From Pedobacter changchengzhani (GTDB lineage Bacteria > Bacteroidota > Bacteroidia > Sphingobacteriales > Sphingobacteriaceae), in the NCBI RefSeq assembly GCF_004354365.1, contig NZ_SJCY01000007.1, positions 62,001-126,000 on the forward strand: a stretch of 64,000 nt of DNA, in the 5' to 3' direction. Below, piece by piece: positions 33,530 to 41,272 of the stretch; position 1 is the first letter of the stretch; every line of letters starts with the position of its first letter. The notes beneath the pieces were generated by a model. It worked only from the letters and a program-made list of their open reading frames with translations, was not told where the DNA came from and did no database searches. Both the position numbers and the translations under genes were made by a program.

Positions 33530-36337
33530 ATGAAGAAGAACTACAATGATTATTTAAAAACGAATTCAATTCGTTTAGTACCTACTATTGATAACCTTTA
33601 TTTTTTTAATGAAAAAGACTTACTCTTAGATCGGGAAATAGAAGCGAAGAAAAATGCAATAACAACTATTTTAGAAAATAAAAATCAGTATGAGCTTTTT
33701 TTAAAACAAAAAATACGTCGCCCAAATCACGATATTTATGCATGTTTTCATCCGTTTAATGAGGCCATAAAAGCGGTATATCCTTTTTTAAAAAAGCTTC
33801 AGGGTGATGTTAAAAAAGATGATGTTATTTTAAACTTATGGGATAGAAGCGGTTGGCTAACCACACTTCTTTTAGGCATATTTCCTGAACAACAAATTGT
33901 AACCACATGGGAAGGCAATAAGGATATATTAGGCTATAAGGGATTTCATTATTGGATGAAAGACATTAAAAACCTAAATATTATTTTCTGTGATTTGAAT
34001 GCTCCGTTGCCTTTTAAAGATAATAGTATTGCATTTTCTATTGGCATTGATGCTTTTCATCGTTTTGATCAGTCCTTATTATTAGAAGAATTAACGAGAG
34101 TAGTTAGCGATAACGGAGCCATTTTATTTCCACATGTGCATTTATCAAACGCTGAACCTGAGCCTTTTTTCGAAAGAGGTTGTAAACAAATTCATGGTAG
34201 CGATTACGAGGCTGTTTTTAGTCGGTTATCAAAGGTTTCGAACTGGGACGGTTATGTTTTTTCAGAACCAAATTTGTTTGTAGAGAATGACATTAATAAA
34301 TCAACTGAATTTGTTTTAAAGTCAGAACCAAGCACTTTAGATTATAATGCATTGGTAGCACTATTACCTAAATCATGGTCTAACCAAGCGCTGTCTTCTT
34401 TCTCCATAAACGATGTTAGAAATGTTGGGGAAGCAAGAATTCTAGTAAATCTATTGCTTAATATTGATTTAAATCAGCAAACAGTTACAATAGATTATAA
34501 TCAATTCGAAGGTGCAGTTGGACATTTGTTTGAAAGACATCCTATCTATGTTGAACGAATTAAACTACTTGATAATTATCAATTATCTGATTTAGCGACT
34601 AAAACCATCTATCTATCAAAGCTTGGATACACAATAAATGAGATTTGCAGTAAGTTAAATGTATCGCAAAACAGTCTCTTGTCTGAATTAGAAAAGCTAG
34701 AAAATTTAGGATTGTTGCAAGTGCTTCCTATTTCATATAACGGTATTCGCTTGCAATATCATATTATGTCTCAAGAATATTTAATTCCAAAATGCGAACA
34801 AAATATTCAAGATTTATGGCAAAAAGCATTAGCAAATTTTTCCAAAAGAACGGCCATAATCTCTTTACAAGATGAAAGTGAATTTACCTATGAGGACTGT
34901 AACGAAATCACAAACAATATCATCACAGCGCTCAATAATAGCGATTTAAAACCTGGTGATAAAATTATAATTTGCAGTAGAATAAACACTGAATCCGTTC
35001 TTTTAACATGGGCCTGCCTACGTATGGGAATAATTATTGTTCCCATAGGAACACATTTACCAGCAGATAATGTAACATATATTATTGAACTTACTGAAGC
35101 AAAGATCTTTTTCAGTAGCCAATCTTATTTCCAAGAAAACAAATCAATTATTAAAAATATTAAAACGATTCTCTTTGACGCAGAAGAACAAGAATTTGAT
35201 GAAAAATATTTTTCTGATTGGTTGAATTTTGATCGATTAAATACAGATTCTTTTCAAACAAAGACTATACTAACCGAGGATATTGCAGTTTTATTATTTA
35301 CATCTGGCTCCACCGGAATACCAAAAGGAGTTTGCCTATCCCACGGTAATTTGTTTAGAAGTGGACAATTAATAACGGATACTTTTCATTGGAAAATTGA
35401 AGACCGCTTTTTTGTTCTTGGAGGATTAGAAAGCATGAGTGGTTTAAGAAATGCAGCTATAGCTCCTCTTCATATAGGTGCTAGCATAATTATCCCTAAA
35501 GAAAACAATACCAATAATTTGTTTGCTACTACGGATTCTATTGATGAAAGCAAAGCTACAATTCTGGGTAGTAATCCTGCTTTTCTTAGACAATTGGTAA
35601 AATATAAAGATAAAATTAGGGGAAATTTAGACAGTATTAAGCGTTTAATGTGTACAGGAAACAATTTAACAAACTCGCTCCGAAATGACATCAAAGAAGC
35701 CTACAATTTGTCAATATTGAACTACTATGGGTTAACTGAGACTACCGGAATTTGTATTTCTCAACGCGCAACAGATAATTATTTAGAAGAAGAAACAATT
35801 GGAAAACCTGTTGGATGTATTGCACAAATTGTAGATGATTTCGGAAGCTTAGTTAAAAAAGGAGAACAAGGAGAGTTAAGAATTTTTAGTGAGAACCTAA
35901 TGCTCGGTTATTACAAACAGCAAGAACTAACCCAAAACACCATTAAAAACAATTGGTTTTACTCAAAAGATATTGCGAAGTACACGGAAAACGGTAACCT
36001 TCAACTTTTGGGAAGAAAAGAAGAAGTGATAAAAACAGCTAGAGAAGAGTTTATTTATCTTGATGAAATACAACGATTTATTAGCAAAATAGAATTTATA
36101 TCAGATGCTTTTGTATGTTCGTATATTAGGGATGATTCTGAAAAAATTGCTGCATTCCTAGTGTTAAAAAAGGATTTTTTATTAACTACTTCAGCGTTAA
36201 AAAATGAAATTAGCGCTCTAATTTTGAAAAATTTAGGCAAAAAAAATATCCCAAGTCAAATACAGTTTTTATCAGAACTTCCTTATACCGAGAATGGTAA
36301 ATTATCAAAAAAACAACTAATTAATGGACTCAAATAA
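33530..36337 (+). CDS. Methyltransferase-like / HTH-like / AMP-forming adenylation fusion protein
   Basis: A 935-residue protein with three parts. Residues about 75-235 look like a Rossmann methyltransferase (VILNLWDRSGWLTTLLLGIF at motif I, NAPLPFKDNSIAFSIGIDAF, then ELTRVVSDNGAILFPHVHLS), but motif I has DRSGW instead of the usual D-x-G-x-G. Residues about 345-400 resemble a winged or HTH segment (YTINEICSKLNVSQNSLLSE). Residues about 415-935 are an adenylation domain with FTSGSTGIPKG, YYGLTET, YSKDIAKY, GRKEEVIK and NGKLSK. It lacks a carrier domain. The ATG at 33530 is preferred to the adjacent TTG at 33527. It overlaps the next gene by 14 bases and leads a five-gene operon. Confidence 0.8.
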   Translation: MKKNYNDYLKTNSIRLVPTIDNLYFFNEKDLLLDREIEAKKNAITTILENKNQYELFLKQKIRRPNHDIYACFHPFNEAIKAVYPFLKKLQGDVKKDDVILNLWDRSGWLTTLLLGIFPEQQIVTTWEGNKDILGYKGFHYWMKDIKNLNIIFCDLNAPLPFKDNSIAFSIGIDAFHRFDQSLLLEELTRVVSDNGAILFPHVHLSNAEPEPFFERGCKQIHGSDYEAVFSRLSKVSNWDGYVFSEPNLFVENDINKSTEFVLKSEPSTLDYNALVALLPKSWSNQALSSFSINDVRNVGEARILVNLLLNIDLNQQTVTIDYNQFEGAVGHLFERHPIYVERIKLLDNYQLSDLATKTIYLSKLGYTINEICSKLNVSQNSLLSELEKLENLGLLQVLPISYNGIRLQYHIMSQEYLIPKCEQNIQDLWQKALANFSKRTAIISLQDESEFTYEDCNEITNNIITALNNSDLKPGDKIIICSRINTESVLLTWACLRMGIIIVPIGTHLPADNVTYIIELTEAKIFFSSQSYFQENKSIIKNIKTILFDAEEQEFDEKYFSDWLNFDRLNTDSFQTKTILTEDIAVLLFTSGSTGIPKGVCLSHGNLFRSGQLITDTFHWKIEDRFFVLGGLESMSGLRNAAIAPLHIGASIIIPKENNTNNLFATTDSIDESKATILGSNPAFLRQLVKYKDKIRGNLDSIKRLMCTGNNLTNSLRNDIKEAYNLSILNYYGLTETTGICISQRATDNYLEEETIGKPVGCIAQIVDDFGSLVKKGEQGELRIFSENLMLGYYKQQELTQNTIKNNWFYSKDIAKYTENGNLQLLGRKEEVIKTAREEFIYLDEIQRFISKIEFISDAFVCSYIRDDSEKIAAFLVLKKDFLLTTSALKNEISALILKNLGKKNIPSQIQFLSELPYTENGKLSKKQLINGLK

Positions 36338-38180
36338 CATAAATCATCTTTTAGATGAATTATCCAATAATTCGCTTTCAAAGCGCATCTTCAGCGAAAT
36401 TGATGGCAAAAAAATCAGTTATGGAGAATTAACGGCAGATATTAATAAATTGTTTGTTCTGTTTGAAAAAAATGGCTTAATAAAAGGAGACAGAATTATA
36501 CTATCAACCAAAGATGATTATTATACTTCTCTATTTTTCTTAGCCTTTTTACGCTATGGTTTAGTTACAGTTTTTTTAGATCCAGATGTACCTGTGCAAA
36601 GAGGTATGGCTATTATTCTTAAGGCGGAACCTAAAGGATTAATAATGGATGAAGAGTTGTTCTCGGAAAGACATAACAATCAAAAATCTCCTCTTTATCA
36701 ATTAAAAATTAAAAAATCAAAGCAAAAAAAGGGATCGCTCTTTAAAAAATTATTGGGGAATAAAAAGGATTCTCCCGAAATAGAAGAAGCTAATTTTCCA
36801 GCAATAATTGAGACAATAAATAATAATTTAAAGGATTTAAAGCCTGTAAATAATACGGACCTGGCCTATATCATATTTACGTCTGGTACCACTTCTGAAC
36901 CGAAGGGCGTAATGATAACGCACGAAAATCTTTTTGTTCACTTAAATACACTGACTAAAGTTTATGGCTTGAACAAAGATAGTAGATTGCTCAATATATT
37001 AATGCTATACCACGCCGATGGTTGCATACAAGGTCCGCTATTAACTGCTTACAATAAAGCAAGTTGGATACGCCCGTTTAGTTTCGATTTATCAAAAATT
37101 GATATGCTTTTCAATAGTATTTATAAATATAGAATTTCTCATTTTGTAGCCGTTCCTACACTGCTGTCCTTCATGGATAAATTTTCTGAAGGTTATGAAG
37201 ATAGTTTTCAAACAGATGATTTTAAATTTATAATATCCTGTGCTTCAAAATTAGAACGCAAGCTTTGGTTTGATTTTGAAGCGAAATTTAACACCAAAAT
37301 TTTAAATGTTTATGGATTAACAGAGACCGTTGCAGGCTCTATGTTTGCTGGAATTACTAAAGAAACTAGAAAGTTAGGCACTGAAGGGATACCTGTTGAT
37401 TGTGAAGCAAAGATAATTAAAGAAGATGGCAATGAAGCATGTATTAATGAACTAGGCAATTTGCATTTAAAAGGGAAACATTTGTTTGCTGGTTATTTTA
37501 ACGACTTAGAAGCAACCGAAAAAGTACTTAAAAACAGTTGGCTAAACACCGGAGATATTGCATTTAAAGATGAGGAAGGTTTTTATAACATTACAGGAAG
37601 AAGCAAAAATACGGTTAATTCAGGAGGTGTAAATATTTATCCAGAACAAGTTACCGAAATGGTAAACACACATCCTGATATTTTAGAAAGTATTTGTGTT
37701 GGTATTGATGATGAAACTTTTGGCGAAAAATTAGTTTGTGCCTATGTGGTTAAGCCCACTAGTGCACTGGATAAATTAACATTAATAAGTTTTTTAAGAC
37801 CTTTATTAGAACAAAATCAAATTCCTAAAGATTTTTTCATTTTTGAAGAGCTGCCAAAAGGACTTTCAGGGAAAATACAAATCAACGAAGTTAAAGACTT
37901 GATCAACGATCAAAAACAAGAAAATTCAGACAGCCATATTAATTCTTTTGATGAAACTATAATAAAAGTTGCTTCAGAATCATTTGGTGTAAGTATTACA
38001 GAGATTTTGATTTCAGATAATTCAAATACTTTAGAAGGTTGGGACTCTATGGGACACCTTGTTTTTATAACCGATTTGGAAAAAAGATTCAATGTAACAT
38101 TTTCCACAGCCGAGATGATAACTATAAATAGTTTAGCTGAAGCAAAGAGAGTATTGCTAAAAAAGATAAATTCAAAGTAA
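36324..38180 (+). CDS. AMP-forming acid:carrier ligase fused to acyl carrier domain (DltA-DltC-like)
   Basis: A 618-residue protein. Residues about 1-530 are an ANL-family adenylation domain with FTSGTTSEPKG (near 186), VYGLTET (near 329), NTGDIAF, GRSKNTVNSGGVNIYPEQ and SGKIQ. Residues about 540-618 are an acyl carrier with the phosphopantetheine serine at Ser575 (EGWDSMGHL). It would activate an acid as acyl-AMP and load it on its own carrier, doing the combined job of DltA and DltC. The A4 position reads LYHADGC rather than FDxS, so an alpha-amino acid substrate is unlikely. A lysine-rich insert at about 128-151 is unusual. It overlaps the previous gene by 14 bases and precedes the SGNH gene by three. 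Confidence 0.85.
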   Translation: MDSNNINHLLDELSNNSLSKRIFSEIDGKKISYGELTADINKLFVLFEKNGLIKGDRIILSTKDDYYTSLFFLAFLRYGLVTVFLDPDVPVQRGMAIILKAEPKGLIMDEELFSERHNNQKSPLYQLKIKKSKQKKGSLFKKLLGNKKDSPEIEEANFPAIIETINNNLKDLKPVNNTDLAYIIFTSGTTSEPKGVMITHENLFVHLNTLTKVYGLNKDSRLLNILMLYHADGCIQGPLLTAYNKASWIRPFSFDLSKIDMLFNSIYKYRISHFVAVPTLLSFMDKFSEGYEDSFQTDDFKFIISCASKLERKLWFDFEAKFNTKILNVYGLTETVAGSMFAGITKETRKLGTEGIPVDCEAKIIKEDGNEACINELGNLHLKGKHLFAGYFNDLEATEKVLKNSWLNTGDIAFKDEEGFYNITGRSKNTVNSGGVNIYPEQVTEMVNTHPDILESICVGIDDETFGEKLVCAYVVKPTSALDKLTLISFLRPLLEQNQIPKDFFIFEELPKGLSGKIQINEVKDLINDQKQENSDSHINSFDETIIKVASESFGVSITEILISDNSNTLEGWDSMGHLVFITDLEKRFNVTFSTAEMITINSLAEAKRVLLKKINSK

Positions 38181-38183
38181 TCA

Positions 38184-39095
38184 ATGAGAAAAATTGAAAC
38201 CCCATTGAAAATTTGGGTATATATTATTTTTATTTTTATTGGGATTCAGTCTATCGTTTCTTTTTTCGGTAAAAAAATAGGTAGCCAGTCTTTGATATTA
38301 CCAAATAATGAAATATATGAATCAATAAATGATTTAAAACAACCTGACTCTACAATAGAATCAAAAAAAATAGCTGTAATCGGTTCATCTTTAGTTAGTT
38401 ATGGAATAGGAGTCAGAGGTCAAAATACTGTTTCGCTATCTACAAAAACGAATCATTTAATTAAACTCACAAAAATATGGAAAATTGGAAACCCTTATGT
38501 TGAATTTGTTAAAAAAGATAAACTGCTTAAAATCCTGAAGGAAATTCACCCAGATTTAATTTGCATTCAATCAGAATTGGTTGCAGTCGATATATTCAAA
38601 AAAGATGAATTTAATTATTTACTTAGCAATTTAACGGATTACTCTTATCATAACAAATTAAGAATCTACTCCATTTTAAATTACTTAAATATTTACAAAA
38701 AAAAATATAACAAATTCAACTTAAAATCGGATGTCTTTTCAAAAAGTTATGATACGATTAATTATACACCAGCAATTAGAACAGCTAAGAAAATTAGTGA
38801 TATCGAATTTGCCTTTAATGATTTAAAAGAACTTCGAAATGCTGGTATAAAAGTGGTAATTCTCGACCTACCAAGACCTAAAAAAGTAGAAGATGAAATT
38901 TACACAAAAGAATTTAGTACAGAATTGAAAGGAATTTTGAACCTCTACAAACGAAAATTCGATATGGATTATTGGCCATACACAGGGCAACCGTTATATT
39001 ATAAAGATTTCAAAGATGGCGGACACATGAATGAAAAAGGCCGCAGGATATATACAAATTGGCTTAAAGAAAAAATTATTAAAGAGATTAAGTAA
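38184..39095 (+). CDS. Membrane-anchored SGNH-type protein (DltD/AlgX-like acyl transfer partner)
   Basis: A 303-residue protein with one N-terminal membrane helix (about 9-28) and an extracytoplasmic SGNH-hydrolase-like domain. The nucleophile block is AVIGSSLVSYG (Ser68/Ser69) and the catalytic dyad block is Asp278/His281 in DGGHMNEKG. PDLICIQSE and VVILDLPRP are intermediate conserved blocks. Size, topology and location directly before an MBOAT gene (one-base overlap, TAATG) match DltD or AlgJ/X-type proteins that finish polymer O-acylation. It was not named dltD because similarity across the whole chain was not verified. Confidence 0.75.
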   Translation: MRKIETPLKIWVYIIFIFIGIQSIVSFFGKKIGSQSLILPNNEIYESINDLKQPDSTIESKKIAVIGSSLVSYGIGVRGQNTVSLSTKTNHLIKLTKIWKIGNPYVEFVKKDKLLKILKEIHPDLICIQSELVAVDIFKKDEFNYLLSNLTDYSYHNKLRIYSILNYLNIYKKKYNKFNLKSDVFSKSYDTINYTPAIRTAKKISDIEFAFNDLKELRNAGIKVVILDLPRPKKVEDEIYTKEFSTELKGILNLYKRKFDMDYWPYTGQPLYYKDFKDGGHMNEKGRRIYTNWLKEKIIKEIK

Positions 39096-40228
39096 TGGAA
39101 TTATTGGTCAACATAATCAGTTTAAGTATTCCAATACTTTTTTTAGCTTGGTTACTTCCAGGTAAAGGGCAAGTTGCGGCAATCATTGTTGCTACAGCAG
39201 TTTTTATTGGGTTAATTTCTCCTGTTTCATTGGTAATTTTATCAACAACAAGTATTTGCAGTTATTTTGTTTTAAAGCGATACCCTACTTCTACAACAGT
39301 TGTATTAACAATAATTGTTTCATTAGCATCAATTTTTTTGTTCTTTAAATTAGAATATGGTCATCATTTTAAACTTTTAGGAAATAGGATTTTACCTTTT
39401 GGGTTATCTTATTATTCGTTCCGTCAAATCCATTACGCAATAGAAAGCTATAAAAAGAAACTTCCAAAACATCATTTTATAGATTATTTGAGCTATTTAT
39501 TCTTCTTGCCTACATTTTTTGTAGGACCAATTAATCGTTTCCAGCCTTTTCTTAAAGATTTACAGAAACGAAGATGGAACAGTACGTTATTTTCGAGCGG
39601 ACTTGAACGAATATTGTATGGATTCGTGAAAATCTCGTTGATAGGTAATTATTTATTAAGCATAAAGTTAGATAGTTTTTCAAACTCTTTAGTTCATGAT
39701 CATTTATGGTTTGCGCAATATCTTCAAATGTTTAAATTCGCTGCAAATTCGTACGTCCAATTTGCCGGTTATTCTGATGTTGCTATTGGTTTGTCTTTGT
39801 TATTTGGGTTTAACATTATTGAAAATTTCAACTATCCATTTTTAGCTAAAAATATTGCAGATTTTTGGAAACGATGGCATATTTCCCTTTCAGAATGGTG
39901 CCGAGACTATATTTTTTATCCGTTCTTAAGCATAACCCGAAATGGTAAAGTAAGTGTCATTATCACCATGTTAATTTTAGGTCTTTGGCACGAAATTTCA
40001 ATTCGATATATTATTTGGGGAATTTTACATGCCATAGCAATCAATATTTGGCATCAATACGAAGGAACCAATTTTCAAAAAAAATTAAACCATTTTCCTA
40101 AAATTCAAGCGGGAATTGGAATTTTTATAACTCTAAATTTCGTTATGCTCAGTTTTGTAATCATCAGAGAAGAGACTTTAAGTAATGCATTGGAAACTTA
40201 TAAAATTTTGTTTTTCATCAAAAACTAA
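39095..40228 (+). CDS. MBOAT-family membrane O-acyltransferase (DltB/AlgI-like)
   Basis: A 377-residue polytopic membrane protein with about ten hydrophobic segments. MBOAT signatures are FLPTFFVGPINRF, FAGYSDVAIGLSLLFG, NIADFWKRWHISLSEWCRDY and the membrane-embedded catalytic His299 in ILGLWHEISIRYIIWG. In DltB and AlgI this fold carries an acyl group from a cytoplasmic carrier across the membrane to an extracytoplasmic acceptor. It follows the SGNH gene with a one-base overlap and precedes the microprotein gene by five bases. It is shorter than DltB/AlgI (about 400-500), missing part of the C-terminal helices. Confidence 0.9.
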   Translation: MELLVNIISLSIPILFLAWLLPGKGQVAAIIVATAVFIGLISPVSLVILSTTSICSYFVLKRYPTSTTVVLTIIVSLASIFLFFKLEYGHHFKLLGNRILPFGLSYYSFRQIHYAIESYKKKLPKHHFIDYLSYLFFLPTFFVGPINRFQPFLKDLQKRRWNSTLFSSGLERILYGFVKISLIGNYLLSIKLDSFSNSLVHDHLWFAQYLQMFKFAANSYVQFAGYSDVAIGLSLLFGFNIIENFNYPFLAKNIADFWKRWHISLSEWCRDYIFYPFLSITRNGKVSVIITMLILGLWHEISIRYIIWGILHAIAINIWHQYEGTNFQKKLNHFPKIQAGIGIFITLNFVMLSFVIIREETLSNALETYKILFFIKN

Positions 40229-40233
40229 AATCT

Positions 40234-40371
40234 ATGTATAATTTTTTATTTCACCGGCTTGGAAAAAGCAAAGCAGTTATTCTAATTTCTCTGTGGTATT
40301 TACTCTTAATCTATTTACTGTTATTATCAATTGATGCCGAAGATGGAAGATTTAGATATGCAGTTTGGTAA
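40234..40371 (+). CDS. DltX-like single-pass membrane microprotein with C-terminal F-x-Y-x-x-W
   Basis: A 45-residue ORF begins MYNFLFHRLGKSKAVILISL, continues WYLLLIYLLLL and ends SIDAEDGRFRYAVW. It has a basic N-terminus, one strong membrane helix (about residues 14-32) and a polar tail ending in F40-x-Y42-x-x-W45. DltX of Gram-positive D-alanylation operons has the same size and topology and a C-terminal F-x-Y-x-x-F motif whose tyrosine carries the acyl group between DltB and DltD. Position as last gene, five bases after an MBOAT, fits that role. Aromatic Trp replaces the final Phe. The reading frame is clean, with ATG start and TAA stop, and its match to context makes a chance ORF unlikely. 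Confidence 0.72.
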   Translation: MYNFLFHRLGKSKAVILISLWYLLLIYLLLLSIDAEDGRFRYAVW

Positions 40372-40560
40372 TTAACAAACTTTTGTAAAAGTACTCTTAA
40401 CTCATCTCCCGAAAAACAAATTTTCATTACCCGCCTATCACATTGCTTTCCTCCAAAAATCTGAGAAATTACTCCTAACAGTCACAATTTTTAAAACCAG
40501 AAATAAACAATAAAAATATAAGTTAAAACCCAAATAATCAACCAAAAACAATTGCTTAAA

Positions 40561-40611
40561 TAATAAAAGATATTTTTATCTTTTATTATTGATAACTATG
40601 TTTTAACTTTG
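40561..40611 (+). promoter_or_regulatory. Rrf2-gene promoter with perfect 12-bp dyad operator
   Basis: The -7 box TAACTTTG (40604-40611) matches TAnnTTTG exactly and lies 8 bases before the Rrf2 ATG. A perfect inverted repeat with 12-nt arms (TAATAAAAGATA, 40561-40572, and its complement, 40577-40588) around a TTTT centre covers the region where the -33 element should be. A dyad of this size at -33 is the expected layout for autorepression by a dimeric Rrf2 protein. An alternative is an A/T-rich hairpin without regulatory role. Confidence 0.6.
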
Positions 40612-40618
40612 TGCAACA

Positions 40619-41056
40619 ATGGGAATTTTTTCAAAAACATGTGAGTACGCAATGCGGTCGGTGTTCTTCATCGCGCACCGAACTTCAGATGGAAAAAAAG
40701 TTGGAATTAAAGAAATCTCGTTAGGCATCGACTCTCCAGAACATTTTTTAGCCAAAATACTGCAAAGCCTTAGCAAACAAGATATTGTAAAATCGGCAAA
40801 GGGGCCAAATGGTGGTTTTTACATGGATGAGGCAAACTTAAAACGGCCTTTGGCAGATGTAGTTAAAGCCATTGATGGTAGAAAAATATTTACTGGCTGT
40901 GGTTTAGGCCTAAGTTATTGCTCCGAAATAAATCCTTGTCCGCTGCACAACGATTTTAAAATAATTAGAGAAAAAATAACAAAAATGCTGGAAGAAACGT
41001 CAATCGAAAATTTTAACGAAAATTTAAACCTTGGCATTACCAGTTTAAAGAAATAG
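40619..41056 (+). CDS. Rrf2-family transcriptional regulator with three-cysteine cluster motif
   Basis: A 145-residue winged-HTH protein of the Rrf2 family (KTCEYAMRSVFFIAH, VGIKEISLGIDSPEHFLAKI, SAKGPNGGFYM as the wing). Cys94, Cys101 and Cys107 (TGCGLGLSYCSEINPCPLH) match the Fe-S ligand region of NsrR/IscR/RsrR-type sensors, with spacing C-x6-C-x5-C. Such clusters report nitric oxide, oxygen or iron status. The gene precedes a cbb3 oxidase operon with a truncated haemoglobin, which suggests control of low-oxygen or NO-response genes (inference). A dyad in its own promoter suggests autoregulation. Confidence 0.9.
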   Translation: MGIFSKTCEYAMRSVFFIAHRTSDGKKVGIKEISLGIDSPEHFLAKILQSLSKQDIVKSAKGPNGGFYMDEANLKRPLADVVKAIDGRKIFTGCGLGLSYCSEINPCPLHNDFKIIREKITKMLEETSIENFNENLNLGITSLKK

Positions 41057-41095
41057 ATCATCAATAAAATAGAAGTAAAAACAAATATGATACAC

Positions 41096-41148
41096 TTCTT
41101 AATTCAATATCATCATTTTATTATATTTAACGATAGTTGAATTAAGAA
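41096..41148. terminator. Inverted repeat after the Rrf2 gene (possible terminator)
   Basis: Perfect 12-nt arms TTCTTAATTCAA (41096-41107) and TTGAATTAAGAA (41137-41148) flank a 29-nt A/T-rich loop and are followed by TGTTTTT. It lies 40 bases after the Rrf2 stop. The weak A/T stem and long loop make it a poor terminator; it might instead be an operator for the oxidase operon downstream. The remainder of 41057-41272 holds no ORF. Confidence 0.4.
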
Positions 41149-41272
41149 TGTTTTTGGTTAGTTAAAAGTGCTAAATTTCGCTTAAATAAACACCAATATA
41201 AACCTCATCATCAAAAATAACGACTATTAGCAGTCGGAATAATAAAAATTTAAAAAGAAATAAATATACATT

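Noticed and set aside
36324-38180. Naming the ligase dltA and the MBOAT dltB
   Set aside because: Architecture is Dlt-like, but the A4 motif does not support D-alanine and full-length similarity could not be verified.
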